From NCBI GenBank assembly GCA_963930775.1, contig OZ005689.1:6797569-6861568 (forward strand): a DNA stretch of 64,000 nucleotides, given 5' to 3'. Both the position numbers and the translations under genes were made by a program. This stretch comes from Cliona cf. orientalis (Eukaryota > Porifera > Demospongiae > Clionaida > Clionaidae). Positions within the stretch are counted from its first letter, which is position 1. Each line of letters starts with the position of its first letter. A model generated the notes under the pieces. That model was not told the DNA's origin. It was given only the letters and a program-made list of their open reading frames with translations, and ran no database searches. Below, in pieces: positions 1-10,515 of this stretch.

Positions 1-20
1 CCGTACCCCCTGAACATAAC

Positions 21-58
21 ATGGTAAAGGTCGTCACACTTATTGAATAGTCGGCGCC
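21..58 (+). promoter_or_regulatory. Promoter-like motif pair upstream of gene A
   Basis: The string GGTAAAGGTCGTC (23-35) is followed after 15 bases by TCGGCGCC (51-58). The same pair, in the same order, lies upstream of the first exons of genes B, C and D with a somewhat longer spacer. Its position about 600 bases before the first codon of gene A and its sharing across the cluster suggest a core-promoter or enhancer element. Function is inferred; no TATA box is evident. Confidence 0.4.
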
Positions 59-175
59 CTAGCCCTAGCACTGTAAGCTAGAAGCTTTGAAGATCGTGCT
101 ACCCTGGTCCCAGCATGCTAATCGCCACAGTGCTACATTACGGAGCATCTCCGTGCATTTTTTAATGAAAATCTA

Positions 176-290
176 TCAGTCCAGTAGTCCAGTCCACTAG
201 TCCAGTCCACCAGTCCAGTCCACCGATTGTATACACCCAGACCACTCCCACGTAACATTGAAAACGTGGGAGTGGCCTGGGGACGAGGCT
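176..290. repeat. Short tandem repeat followed by a hairpin (MITE remnant)
   Basis: Bases 176-231 are imperfect copies of a CCAGTCCA unit. They are followed by an inverted repeat, CCACTCCCACGT pairing with ACGTGGGAGTGG (about 241-275), which ends in GGGGACGAGGCTA. A similar tiny fold-back ending in GGGACGAGGCTA lies at 1947-2003, so both are probably copies of one MITE related to the larger TAGCCTCGTACCC-ended elements further right. Confidence 0.5.
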
Positions 291-645
291 ATGCAACACT
301 CCATTATTTTGAAATACAAATAACAGGAATGTCATGGCTTGTCAGTGGTATTTTGTTGTAGCTACATGTTTCAGAAGTAGTGAGGCCACTTACTATGCTT
401 GATAGTCACTCTTTCCAACTCCCAGATCAGTAGCTATTGTCTTATGAGTGGAATGGGAATGGGACTTGAACCATTAGGCAGTTCTCCAATTGTGGATATA
501 CCAGTGCCAAACAACAGTGTGACAGTAGCTATCATTGTCCAGTAGTGAATTTGAAGTACATGTTGCAGCAAAGCTAATTAGGAACTGTGATTCATGAACT
601 TTTGGCTATATACCAGACAATTCTGAAACTTGCCACCAACGGATA

Positions 646-1192
646 ATGATGTATAAAATAAGAGTGCTCTTCCTTCAGTCCCTACTTTTGATATGGCTAG
701 GACTGGACTACCGCCTTGTGAATGCACAGTCAAGGTCATGTCCACTCATTACTATCGATGACCTTGGAAGTACTACTGAGTTTTCCACCCAGGGACTCAT
801 TGCCTGGGGCATATCCCTTAATACAGGAGAGGCTGAACCCAGCATCTCTGTGAGAATTAGGAACTTCACGAAAGTTTGTGACGCAGCAGGAGATCGAATA
901 AACACATCCTCCTTTGTTTCTGTGGTAGTTGAATTCCAGTGTGACTTTCAGAGTGTGAGTTTCAATTTGGCAGTTTGCAGTAATTCGAGCACCATAGTCA
1001 CCAGGCAGTACCAGTTTCAATGCATTGAAGATGATGGGCAACCTGTTTGGAGTACTATTGTATCTGGCAGTAATTTGTTTGTCCAGACTCTGAACCCAAC
1101 AGCTAGTCTCTCGACACCACTTGCTGTCCAGTGCAGGCGATGTATTGATGATCAGCAGTCTAGTAGAGCTGACCCCACCACTCACTGCGACC
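646..1192 (+). CDS. Gene A exon 1: signal peptide plus unrecognised N-terminal domain
   Basis: Starts at tandem ATGs (646, 649). A hydrophobic core is followed by a likely cleavage near NAQS. The mature part holds about nine cysteines and several N-glycosylation sequons (NFT, NTS, NSS). It ends at the donor CC|GTGAGT in phase 1. I do not recognise the domain; its position before a furin-like module suggests a ligand-binding head. Confidence 0.7.
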
Positions 1193-4100
1193 GTGAGTCT
1201 ATAGCTGATTACCTATATAGCTACACTCTTGTTGTAATGATAATGATAGATATAATATTAATATTATTGTAACAGCATGTCCATCAAAATGTGATCAGGG
1301 ACAGGGACGTTGCTATCTCGGGCAAGCAGCTGATGTGTGCTGTAACTTTTACCTTCAGAATAACTGTACAGATCTAGAGGAATGTCCTAGTCCTTTGGTG
1401 AATGATTCAAACTCTGTCTGTGGTGAGTAAATTTCACGGTTATGTTATAGATAACCATGATAATGTAAATCTCTAGCTCTTAATATGCACATACGTATAC
1501 ACATGCACACGCATTCACACACACATGCACACACTCACACAGTGTGTCGTTCTCTAAGTCTTGCTAATGGTGATGTGAGCTACTCGCCAGCAAACAGGGA
1601 CATTGGAAGTGTGGCCACTTATACCTGTAATCCAGGCTACCGACTGTCATCACCACGGACTGGAATGACACGAACATGCAGTGTAAATGGCTGGAGCAGT
1701 CAAGACTTTACTTGTGAACGATGTGAGTATATTATTTTATCAAGAGTATATTATAATAGTGATTTATTAACCTATATTATAATATCAGCCATGCTTGCAA
1801 AGTATTGTTGCATGTTATTTATTCAGCAGTGCATTTAATACTACTAGACTATTAATAATAGTCTAGTATGGGCGAGATCAACTATTCATTTATTGTTTGC
1901 CACCCATATGATGACCAATTAACCTTGTGGCCTCACCTAGCTAAGAGTAGCCTTATCCCCAGGCCACGAAAACGTGGGAGTACGTGGCCCAGGGACGAGG
2001 CTATAATTATTATAGATTCTGAGCATTGATTAATCTTTTACACTTAATTATTTTAGTTTTTCAGTGTCCTGATCTTGGTGATAGCATAGAAAATGGCAAA
2101 GTGCTTGTCACTCCTGCTGCACGTACGGTTAACTCAACAGCCGAATACTCCTGTAATGATGGCTATAAGCTGGACAAGGGAGATGTCAAACGTACCTGCC
2201 AAGCTGGGGGTATTTGGAGTGGTGAAGGTCCTCAATGCAGTGAGTAGAATTGCTTTGCATACCTGTATTGTACAATGTATAGCTACTATATATCAGGAGC
2301 GTATGAGCTGCAAAGGAGCATCCAACTGCGTGTCAGATGTGTTAGGCGAAGTTCATTAGCAATGCTTTACCTTATATGGAGTGGCCAGCTGCAGGGTACT
2401 TCCATTGGTTAAGCTCTGACTGATCTCCATAGTGATAGCACCGCCTGTAGTACACAGTCTACAACCACACTACAATTGGCTAGTACAGTGTGGCTTGTAC
2501 AAAAGTTATCTGCTATATATATACATATATGCACTTCACCAGTTGCACATTCCAAATAAGGAAGTGTAGTACTTCACCTAACACATGCTATATACACCCA
2601 ACCCTACTGGACGCTCCTTCACCGCCCTTCAGGCAGCTGATCATATATATGCTCCATAGTGTATTGGTGGTCACAATAATAATTATTTAGGCCATATCTA
2701 CTGTCTGCATGCTGACCTGACTAACTTGTGGATCCATGACACAGCAGTGCATTATAATCCACATTTACAAGAACATGACATTGTACTTAGCAATCTGTCC
2801 CAAACAAATGTCGTAACAAAATTAATCTTCCAGCATACACATTATTCATACTGAGTATAGTACTATGACTTATCATAATATAGGTCACCCTTATTGTTCA
2901 TTTTTGTGAGAGACATACATTGCAAAAAACGTTATGTGCATAAAGTGTTATAAATATTGATATAGTAATATTATAGTAAATAATATTTGGTGAGTAGCAC
3001 TAATTACAATCTTGATTTTCCCACACACACCTTTAGTTCCCTTGGACAACCGGTCTAACATTGCTGCTGTAGTTGGAGGAGTTGCTGGTGGCTTGGTGGT
3101 ATTAGGAATCTTGAGTTTGATTTCTGGCATAATTATAGTGGGCATGAAGCTAAGTAAACGAGGTAAGTAGTTAGCTACGTATACAAACACTACGAGACTC
3201 CCAGCCAAGTGACATCCACATAATATTAATTATAATATTATAGGCACATTTAGATAGCTACAAAATGTAGGTCACAATCTAAAGCCTTGAAGACAATTTT
3301 AAACATAAGAGGAAGTTGAAATCTATGAGAAAAGAAGATCCAGTGCCATACCCAGCCTGTCCATCCCTTACACTTCTTGCAAATCGAGAAAACTTGTTCC
3401 TTAGAATGGCAACACCAAAAACAGTATTTTTCGAATGTATATGTATAGTCCGCTTCTTTCACTGCTATAACATTAGATCTACATGATTTATCTCCGTTTC
3501 AGCTTCAAATTTGGCCATAGTTCATAAATACAAACATTTTTAGCCACCAGCTACACTCGCAAACGGCATTCTTTTGAACGCATGGCAGCATAAATGCATA
3601 TCAAGATCATATGACTATATAGTGTATACGTAAATGTGTGTCATGTCCAACCTCTTCTACTAGTTGCTTGGATAAATTAAATCAGCTGATACTTGTGCAA
3701 TAGAGCACCCGTATATAGAACTTCAAAAGCGTGCCTTGTTTCCCTGGAGTATGATGGCATACTCTTTTCTACGATGATAATATTATGTGTATCAGTATGT
3801 ATCTAACAACTTTGTGGTCAATATAGAATACAACGGAATAATATTATCATGACTGGACCATTATTGTCAAAATGAAGCTATGAGGTTATAATAAGGAAAT
3901 ATCTTGATATGCATGGATGTAGTTGCTGGCTTAAGCGTATGTATAGATGAAGCTCTCCCCCTCCCCCCACACACATGCACACACTGAGGAACACACACAT
4001 GCATGCTCACTCACATGTGAAGGAATTTGAGGGATGCACCTGATTTAATTAAGTTCATATTACACTGGTATTACGTTCCCTCCTGTGAAATCCCCTCTGA

Positions 4101-5680
4101 CTTGTGGGCTACTGGTATGCAGTTGATGAATCAGATGCGATATATGCACGAGTACACATCAATTGGTTGGTAGATAAATGCATTTCCATTTCATGGCTGA
4201 TTAGGCTGATCAATGATGATAGTTTTATTTTTGAGGCGTCACTATTACTTACCCTTACTCCCCCCCCCCCCCCCCCCCCCCATCTCTGAATATACACACA
4301 TGAGTGCCCATAATAATAATTTTATTGAGAGATATATGAACAAATGCAGTGCATGCAACCACACACACACACACACACTATACTTAAAGGTTAAATTAAA
4401 TTTTAATGGTGCACTATACTATAGGTACGTAATTCAGTTCTGTACAGTAATTATTATTTAGATCATAGCTGTAATATAGACAGGTATCTATGTGTGATAG
4501 TCACCTACAAGCTTCTCATAGTCACCTACAAGATTTTCATAGTCATGACACCTACAAGTTTTGCCCTCTGGCTCTAGCAATATAAACTAAACTTGTTAGA
4601 CACTGTTTAGTTGGTTTCTATATTATTATTATGATTTAGAAGACTTTAGGGCTCTCATAGAACACTCGCTTCACTCGGGATTCTGTATAGAGTCCTCCGG
4701 TGTTCTAAATCACATAGAAACCTCCTATATGAACAGTGTCTAATGTACTACATTGTAGTACATACCAATGCACCCAATTCTATGCGTACAGGAATCAGCT
4801 TTTAATATATTTAATTATGAAATTGACGTGTTTTGAAAGAGGTTAGGATAACTTTAATTTAGAGCAACAATATTGTTTCAACTCTGCATCATCAGCAGAT
4901 TTGGTTGATAAAATATCTTGCAGATAAGTGGCATAATATGGTTACATGTTGGTAATGAAAGTGAAATTAATTAACATCATAATGTAGATGGGAGAGCATT
5001 AACTGTATAAAAGGACCATAATATATTAATTTTTACCAATATAAGGGGTATAAAATGGAAAACAAGGTACTATAATATAGTGGGCTTTTCCATTTAATAG
5101 TGATACACCACCACGGAAGAGCCATAATTACTTCTGAGCGATCTTAGTTTAGGGTGATACTTTTAAGTTCATGTAAGAGTCACAATTAAGCACTCCAAAA
5201 TGGTGGCTGCATGTGGTTGCTTTGGTTGGGATGTATGTGGTTGGACAGCCACATGTGTTGGGATAAACACTCCTAGATCTGCATTGTCCAGTATACTTGA
5301 GAATCATTACATTTCATACGTAAGTGGAATATTCTCCTCTGCATGATAATAGGGTGCTGGAAATTTTCACCAGGAGACAATTTTGCCATTTACCTCCTGG
5401 CCACCTGGTTATTATTATAGGTAGTCAAGTAAAGACTGAAGCTTTTTATGATGAGCCAGACAGTATTCAACAACACAAATCAAAGAAAAAGGAAGCAGAA
5501 CTGGAAGTCTTAGAGTGTCCAGCATATGAACAAGCGAAGGAAGACCTAAAACTGGAAGAGTGTCCCACATATGAGCAAGCAAAGAAAGAACTGGAACTGA
5601 GAGAGTGTCCTGCTTATGTTGAGAAAAGGAAGGATGACATTAAACAGGAAGAGTGCCCTGCATATTATGGACATGCTTAA
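646..5680 (+). CDS. Gene A: furin-like/CCP single-pass receptor with ECPAY-repeat tail
   Basis: Predicted type I membrane protein of 480 residues from six exons: 646-1192, 1276-1422, 1543-1722, 2057-2239, 3037-3162 and 5421-5680. Every junction has GT/AG and is phase 1, and the total (1443 bases) is an exact codon multiple. The first exon gives a signal peptide (LLLIWLGL core) and about 155 residues of a Cys-containing domain I do not recognise. Exon 2 is a furin-like Cys module of the kind seen in insulin-receptor-type ectodomains (CCNFY motif). Exons 3 and 4 are sushi/CCP domains. Exon 5 is a TM segment rich in Gly, Val and Ile with a KLSKRG stop-transfer end. The last exon is the tyrosine-repeat tail. 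TM and tail match genes B and C, whereas the ectodomain does not. No kinase domain is present, so signalling would need partners. Exon 4 uses the AG at 2055-2056 rather than the one at 2063-2064, because only the former keeps frame. Confidence 0.75.
1276..1422 (+). CDS. Gene A exon 2: furin-like cysteine-rich module
   Basis: 49 codons with 9 cysteines, beginning P-C-P-S-K-C and containing CCNFYLQNNC and then ECPSP. This spacing resembles the end of the Cys-rich region in insulin-receptor-family ectodomains. Flanked by AACAG and G|GTGAGTAA, phase 1 on both sides. Confidence 0.65.
1543..2239 (+). CDS. Gene A exons 3-4: two sushi/CCP domains
   Basis: Exon 3 (1543-1722) and exon 4 (2057-2239) each encode one CCP domain. 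Both show the pattern C-x-n-NG-x-n-Y-x-C-x-x-GY-x-L...C-x-n-W-x-n-C, for example YTCNPGYRL then NGW, and YSCNDGYKL then GIWSGEGPQC. Each domain is one phase-1/phase-1 exon, the usual arrangement for this mobile domain. Confidence 0.85.
1947..2003. repeat. 57-bp fold-back in gene A intron 3
   Basis: TAGCCTTATCCCCAGGCCAC pairs with GTGGCCCAGGGACGAGGCTA around a short loop, and includes ACGTGGGAG shared with the hairpin at 241-290. It is probably a minimal MITE of the family with TAGCCTCGTACCCAGG ends. Confidence 0.5.
2240..3036 (+). other. Gene A intron 4, partly homologous to the pre-TM introns of B and C
   Basis: No coding exon is seen here. The last 250 bases (for example the stretch around TTCATTTTTGTGAGAG near 2900) match intron sequence before the TM exons of gene B (about 31510) and gene C (about 47960). 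Shared non-coding sequence supports common descent of the 3' half of the three genes. Confidence 0.55.
3037..3162 (+). CDS. Gene A exon 5: transmembrane exon
   Basis: 42 codons: a short juxtamembrane stretch (PLDNRSN), then a Gly/Val/Ile/Leu-rich helix of about 25 residues (GGVAGGLVVLGILSLISGII) and the basic end KLSKR. The same exon, with few substitutions, occurs at 31702-31824 (B) and 48153-48275 (C). Confidence 0.85.
3163..5420 (+). other. Gene A intron 5
   Basis: A 2.3-kb intron with no exon I can support. It holds a poly-C run (4261-4280), CA microsatellites near 3970 and 4360, and a stretch just before the last exon (from about 5165: CACTCCAAAATGGT, then GGACAGCCA and ACTTGAGAATCA) that is conserved in the same place in genes B and C. 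Confidence 0.6.
5421..5680 (+). CDS. Gene A exon 6: cytoplasmic tail with four tyrosine repeats
   Basis: The tail starts GSQVKTEAFYDEPD and then has four units with the core E-C-P-[AT]-Y about 15 residues apart (ECPAYEQAKE, ECPTYEQAKK, ECPAYVEKRK, ECPAYYGHA). YDEP fits the known pY-D-E-P preference of Nck-type SH2 domains. The ECPAY units are charged, Lys/Glu-rich and not ITAM-like, since they lack YxxL/I. Function as phosphotyrosine docking sites is inference. Confidence 0.8.
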
Positions 5681-5939
5681 TAATAACAATATTTTGTGCG
5701 ATGTATGGTACAGTTTACTTGTTATTGTGCATATTCATGCATGCAGTGGTGTGTGATATAAATAATGTCTTGTAAACCACATATAGCTACAGTAGCTATC
5801 ATTCTCACATGCATACTCGTACCAGTACCCCTCCGATCCCCAATAATTTTGCATGTGTGCATAGAATTGGGCCGGCGCCACTGTAAAAAACTGGCAGTAT
5901 AAGCTAGTATATGTATGGTAGTATATGTTTGTTATTCTG

Positions 5940-6086
5940 CTGTTATAAGTCCGCTTATATGTGATAGTGACATAAGCTTGTTTTAAGCTAGCTTATATGG
6001 TTAGAAGGATATAAGCTGGAGCCAATAACACTCTTATATTGTTAGAGGGTATAAGCTGGAGTCAATAACACTCTTATTTCAATCTC
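5940..6086. repeat. Short tandem duplication (about 50 bp unit)
   Basis: Two near-identical copies of a unit containing GGTATAAGCTGGAGTCAATA and ACACTCTTAT lie at about 6005-6086, preceded by related TATAAGC-rich sequence from 5940. No coding content is seen. Confidence 0.5.
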
Positions 6087-6455
6087 ATATCATATTATGG
6101 TATATGCTTGCTATAAATAACGCAGTGTCTACTGAGCCGGTACCGGAACTCGACTTGACTACCTTAAAGAGCCGGCATAGACAAATGCGCATGCGCACTT
6201 GCGGCCTGCGCGAGATGAAAAGGGTTACGTCATTGGGTCCCACCCCCTTCACGCAGCGCATTGCACAAGAGTATTATAAACAACGTACACCACCAAATAA
6301 AGCACACCACATCATCAACAAAGGAAGTCAGAGCTAGAGAAGGTTGGATACCATGTGTCTGTCTGTTTTGCCATGGCTTGAGTGATACAACATGGATATT
6401 CACGCCAGGAGGGAGTTTCCAGAGGTACGTGCACTCATCTTTAATACTAAGGTTA

Positions 6456-6814
6456 TGCACCTGTCAATAGTATATAAATATTATATGCCCCAGTATTCCC
6501 CTCCCGCTCCAAGTAGGGGCATACTAGGAGATTTGACATAATTTGATCATTTCAATTGCCCCAGGGTCGGAGCAATATTTGAAGTCAAATCCCCTATTCA
6601 GTACCTAGTGTATCCTAGGGGAACATAGGGGATTTGATTGCATTCATGCTCCTTCTGTTATGACGTGGCAATCATAGTCTCGTGAGCCACACCCTCTAAT
6701 TTACGAATAAAATCAAATGCCCCACCCTATGTCCAGCTTCTCCTGTAAAATCCCCTTGGTACCCCTTGGTTTTGCACGGGAGGGGGATAGTGGGGCATAC
6801 CGTTGACAGGTGCA
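6456..6814. mobile_element. 359-bp Harbinger-like MITE
   Basis: Imperfect terminal inverted repeats: TGCACCTGTCAATAG...TATGCCCCAGTATTCCCC on the left, matched by the reverse of GGGGGATAGTGGGGCATACCGTTGACAGGTGCA on the right. TTA lies on both outer sides (6453-6455 and 6815-6817), the 3-bp duplication typical of PIF/Harbinger. No transposase reading frame. Confidence 0.65.
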
Positions 6815-6923
6815 TTAGTGGGGGTAGGTGGAGGTGCAGATAATTTCTACAGTAGCAGTGTCATCAGGTTTTGCAAATTGTATGCCTAGTTGAACAATTA
6901 CATGAATCAATGATGGCGGTGTA

Positions 6924-7178
6924 ATGTACTTGAATACATCCAAGTGTTGGGGTAATTTCGTATGCGGGGCAACTTTATTATCCTCGTTATTTCTGCTACA
7001 TAACGCGTGTAATCGCTGCGCTTCCAGGCATCCTATATAGCTACCAATAGCTACTAGGTATACTGCCGGCTTATTTCATAGATGCTCGCATTGTGGAACA
7101 GGGGATACGAGGATACGGAATTGCCCCGCGTACGAAATTACCCCTGTTTACCTTACATGTACTTGAATACATCCAAGT
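6924..7178. mobile_element. Small TIR element flanked by a 22-bp direct repeat
   Basis: GGGGTAATTTCGTATGCGGGGCAA (6949-6972) is inverted at 7121-7144. The whole is bracketed by a 22-bp direct repeat, ATGTACTTGAATACATCCAAGT without mismatch at 6924-6945 and 7157-7178. The left repeat lies 3 bp from the inverted repeat and the right one 12 bp away, so this is not a simple target duplication. Confidence 0.6.
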
Positions 7179-8018
7179 ACCATTGCTGACCACTTTAGGT
7201 ATATACTCTTGAGTTGGGTTATAATTGTACACATCTTCATGAATGTGTATGTGTATGTGTGCATACGTGTACCTTACATTTTGTTATTTTAGTATAATTG
7301 GCTATTCAGAATATTTGTCCTTAATAAACAGTTATGTTACTTTAATGCACCTTCCATAAACAATCACTGAAGTTTATATTATGAAATTCCTCTTCACGCA
7401 GGACATATTTGGCAAAGAGGGAACATCAAAGTGACTATTTTCTATCCTATACTGTTTTTACCTTATTTTGTGTATCTGTATGGATATTTTCGTTTCCGCT
7501 AACAATATATTTCCAGACTGGGATTTTTGACGATCATTGCTAGTCACAGTTACCTTTGCATGTGATGAGAGCAACTCATCAAGGTCATCACTCCATAGGT
7601 ACCGTTCCTTTGAAATCTCTTGACACAGTGACATGCCAGTAATTATAACTACCTATCCAATCCGGCAATCAGTATAAATTTATTAAAGTATGGTAAGTTC
7701 CACGTTTAATAACAGTGTACTAAATGTGTGCACAGGGAGAGCTGGATATTGGTGTGCAGGCTGCACTGCAGAAACAACGTGTAGGCCAAGGGAAGAAGTC
7801 GTAACTCAGTGGCGGTGGCAACAGCGCTAGTAGCGGCTTAACCCTTCTCGGATTGGCTGGCTAGTGGGCGCTGCGCCACGTGAAACTCGAAGCGGGTGGG
7901 ACCTAATGACGTAACCGTTTAATCTATAACTTTTTAACAATAATGCTTTGAGGACATAATTTTAATGATAAAGGCTATAATAATAATATTTATTATGGTG
8001 ATAAAGATGAGCTGAGAT

Positions 8019-8372
8019 TAGTCTCGTGCCCAGCCCCTTTCATGCACGCGGAGAGAAGGGGTCTGGCCAAACGTGTATAGGGCCCGTGTCGCCCATGCAA
8101 CGCGCATACAGTGCACACCAATCAGATGCATGGATCAAGTCACATGATTGTGCAGGCATGAATGGAATGCACATTAATGAATGTGCCCGTGCTCGTTCGT
8201 ATGAAATATAGCTAACCATCGGCATCTAAAGGAATGTTAATTTATTTACGTTTCTTATTCACGCACATCATAAATACGTGACGTCATACATTCCTCGGCG
8301 ATACGGGCCCTATACACGTTTGGCTAGACCCCTTCTCTCCGCGTGTGTGAAAGGGGGCTGGGCACGAGACTA
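8019..8372. mobile_element. 354-bp MITE with 9-bp target duplication (Mutator-like)
   Basis: Long terminal inverted repeats of about 70 bp begin TAGTCTCGTGCCCAGCCCC and end GGGGCTGGGCACGAGACTA. AGCTGAGAT is duplicated at 8010-8018 and 8373-8381. A 9-bp duplication with long TIRs is characteristic of Mutator-type elements. No transposase. The ends resemble those of the 632-bp element at 23575-24206. Confidence 0.75.
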
Positions 8373-8381
8373 AGCTGAGAT

Positions 8382-9410
8382 AAAGGCTGTGTATTATAAT
8401 TATTGTGGCGTAAATATATTTTAGTGTACAAGTTGCTTCATACCTCCTCTATACGACTCAAAGAAGCTATTATCTGTAACTATAAATTAATAGTTAATTA
8501 ATAACCCTTTTTTCGTTTTTTCGTCATTGTTTCTCCTTATCAATATTATTGATGGTTTGCTGCAGAGGAGGTGCTTGAAATACTTCCTCTGTGTGTGTGA
8601 GAGAGAGAGAGCTCAATCCAAATTCTTTTACTTTGAATCGAACTTGCTAGTCTTTAGAAGAGTGAGCAGAAGATGTATACACTTACATTGCATCTATGCT
8701 GCATAAATTCAGTAAGAGTTAGGCATAATTGAAGAGTTTGACTAGTAGGCTAGGCTAGCTACTACAACAGCTACTGTTGTTTCCACGAAAGACTCAGTGT
8801 TAGCTAGAATCAACCCACCTTCGACCCATTATGATTTCGATTCTGAACAATAGAATAGTCAGTCACCATCACACTAATTAACTAAGCCATTTCCAGCTTT
8901 ACAATCACTGTTGCATGCTCAGGGTATGCAAGCTGAAAAAAGCTGGCAGTGGCCTGAGGATGAAAGCTATTCTAGAACACAAATTCTCATTCAATTTGAT
9001 AGGGATTCTTATATCTCTACCCAGATGTGTTGAGGTTGTGTCCCCTAGTCCAGTATAGAAGCAGCTTGGACTGGGCACACCCCCCAAGGGACAGTTGACC
9101 AATGACTGTTCAGACACTACTGGATATAGTTTATTGGAAAATTATAATAATAGTGTTGAAAAAGTGTTAACATTGATGACATTGTATCTGAAAATTGTAT
9201 TAAACACGGATGTTTTCCAACATGCTATCCTGGGTTCATGTTGGAAATTTTGGAGAGTATGAGAATCATATAGGAAATAATTGATGTTCGTGTAGGAATA
9301 TTTTGAGAGTGTGAGAATCGTATAGGAAATAATTGATATTAGATTCAGCTACATCTGATTTGTATCAGAAATGTTATCAGTGTTGGAATTCGAAAGAGTG
9401 CGTGTTTTAC
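8382..9410. other. Gene-free intergenic stretch
   Basis: AT-rich sequence with a short GA microsatellite near 8600 and fragments of GTTGGAAA-containing repeat from about 9160 onward. I see no splice-supported open frame. Confidence 0.5.
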
Positions 9411-9640
9411 CACGGTGTTGGAAAAGCAACCAAAATTTTTGAGTGTTGGAAAAATATCATTCCGAGTTCATATAGGAATTACCACGATGTTGGAAAAGCA
9501 ACCAAAATTTTTGAGTGTTGGAAAAATATCATTCCGAGTTCATATAGGAATTACCACGATGTTGGAAAAACAACCAAAATTTTTGAGTGTTGGAAAAATA
9601 TCATTCTGAGTTCATGTAGGAATTTTCTAGAGTGTGAGAA
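9411..9640. repeat. 72-bp minisatellite, three copies
   Basis: Three near-identical 72-bp units begin GTTGGAAAAGCAACCAAAA at 9417, 9489 and 9561. Because 72 is a multiple of three, one frame stays open through the array (24-residue repeat with IFECWKNII), but the surroundings give no gene context and the array reads as a minisatellite. Reverse-strand relatives (TTTTCCAACA, TTTTCCAGT) occur near 12330-12545. Confidence 0.7.
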
Positions 9641-9977
9641 TCGTATCTGAAATAGTTATTAAGTGTTGGAAACATTTAAATTCAATAATAATGTGTGAAT
9701 TGTATTGCAAAATGGACCATAGTGTTGAAAAGTAGTGCATGTGCAAGGCATGTGATCCAAGCTGAGTCAGCAATATTCAAAATCTACTGTGTCAAACTCG
9801 CCGGCCTCTCTATAAGGAAGGCCCTGAGCAGTGGAGATCTACACATTGAAAATGAGTACCTGAGGAAAGGAGGATCGGATTCGGGTTTGTCTGCAAGGGA
9901 GAGTTCAGGCAGGAGGTAAGCTACAAATCACGTATGCATGCAGCGGTGCCGGGATGCTTTAGGCCAAACAAACTTAA

Positions 9978-10515
9978 TTACTAGTTTCTCAGGCTTTCAA
10001 ATTTCAAAACCCATGCGGGAGGCGGCTTTTTATTTTATTTTTTAATGAAAAATGGGCGTGGCGATAGTGACCACGCCCATTTTCGCTAGTGCTGCACGTG
10101 GTTGATACACCAGCTAGTGCTGAAATACAAGTATTGAAGTCCAACCAGAGAGAATATTCAGCCTAACAATCAAGTTTAGCTTTTTATTTAGTAGAGAAAA
10201 GTTTTATCAGTCGTACTAACCTTGTAAGATGACAAGATTTAGCCTGCACCAGATGACGTCATCATCTTTGAAGAAAATAGCTAGCTAGCTGCTGGCTAAA
10301 TGCCACTTTCACGGGGACTTCAGTTGTGAGATGTCAACCAAACTGTCTCGAGATGCCAGAAAACAGTTAGTTTCATGAACTCTTTACTGTATGTTCCAAT
10401 TTTTGTCTGTTAATTAAATTAATTAGCACGTGACTGCTCACGTGAAAATAAATAAAAAAGTCTTGCTTTCTCAAAATTTGATGCGGGCGGGCCTGAGAAA
10501 CTATTAATTAACTTT
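9978..10515. mobile_element. TIR element with TAGTTTCTCAGG ends
   Basis: TAATTACTAGTTTCTCAGGC (from 9978) is matched in reverse by GGCCTGAGAAACTATTAATTA near 10495-10515, and a GATGCGGG/CCCATGCGGG motif follows at each end. Inside is a hairpin of TGGGCGTGG with CCACGCCCA (about 10053-10080). No transposase frame. Confidence 0.5.

Larger units (their letters stand above)
6223..7916. mobile_element. Possible 1.7-kb inverted-repeat element with nested MITEs
   Basis: GGTTACGTCATTGGGTCCCACCC at 6223-6245 is matched in reverse by GGGTGGGACCTAATGACGTAACC at 7894-7916. The similarity continues inward through a GCGCTGCG-type stretch. Two small TIR elements lie inside. A short open stretch starting ATGGATATTCACGCC (6392) runs into a good donor at 6424. 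No target duplication was found at the outer ends, so this is only a candidate element. Confidence 0.35.

Noticed and set aside
9333-9650. Repeat protein of 24-residue units (IFECWKNII)
   Set aside because: A minisatellite with a 72-bp period keeps one frame open by arithmetic; no start context or neighbouring exon supports a gene.
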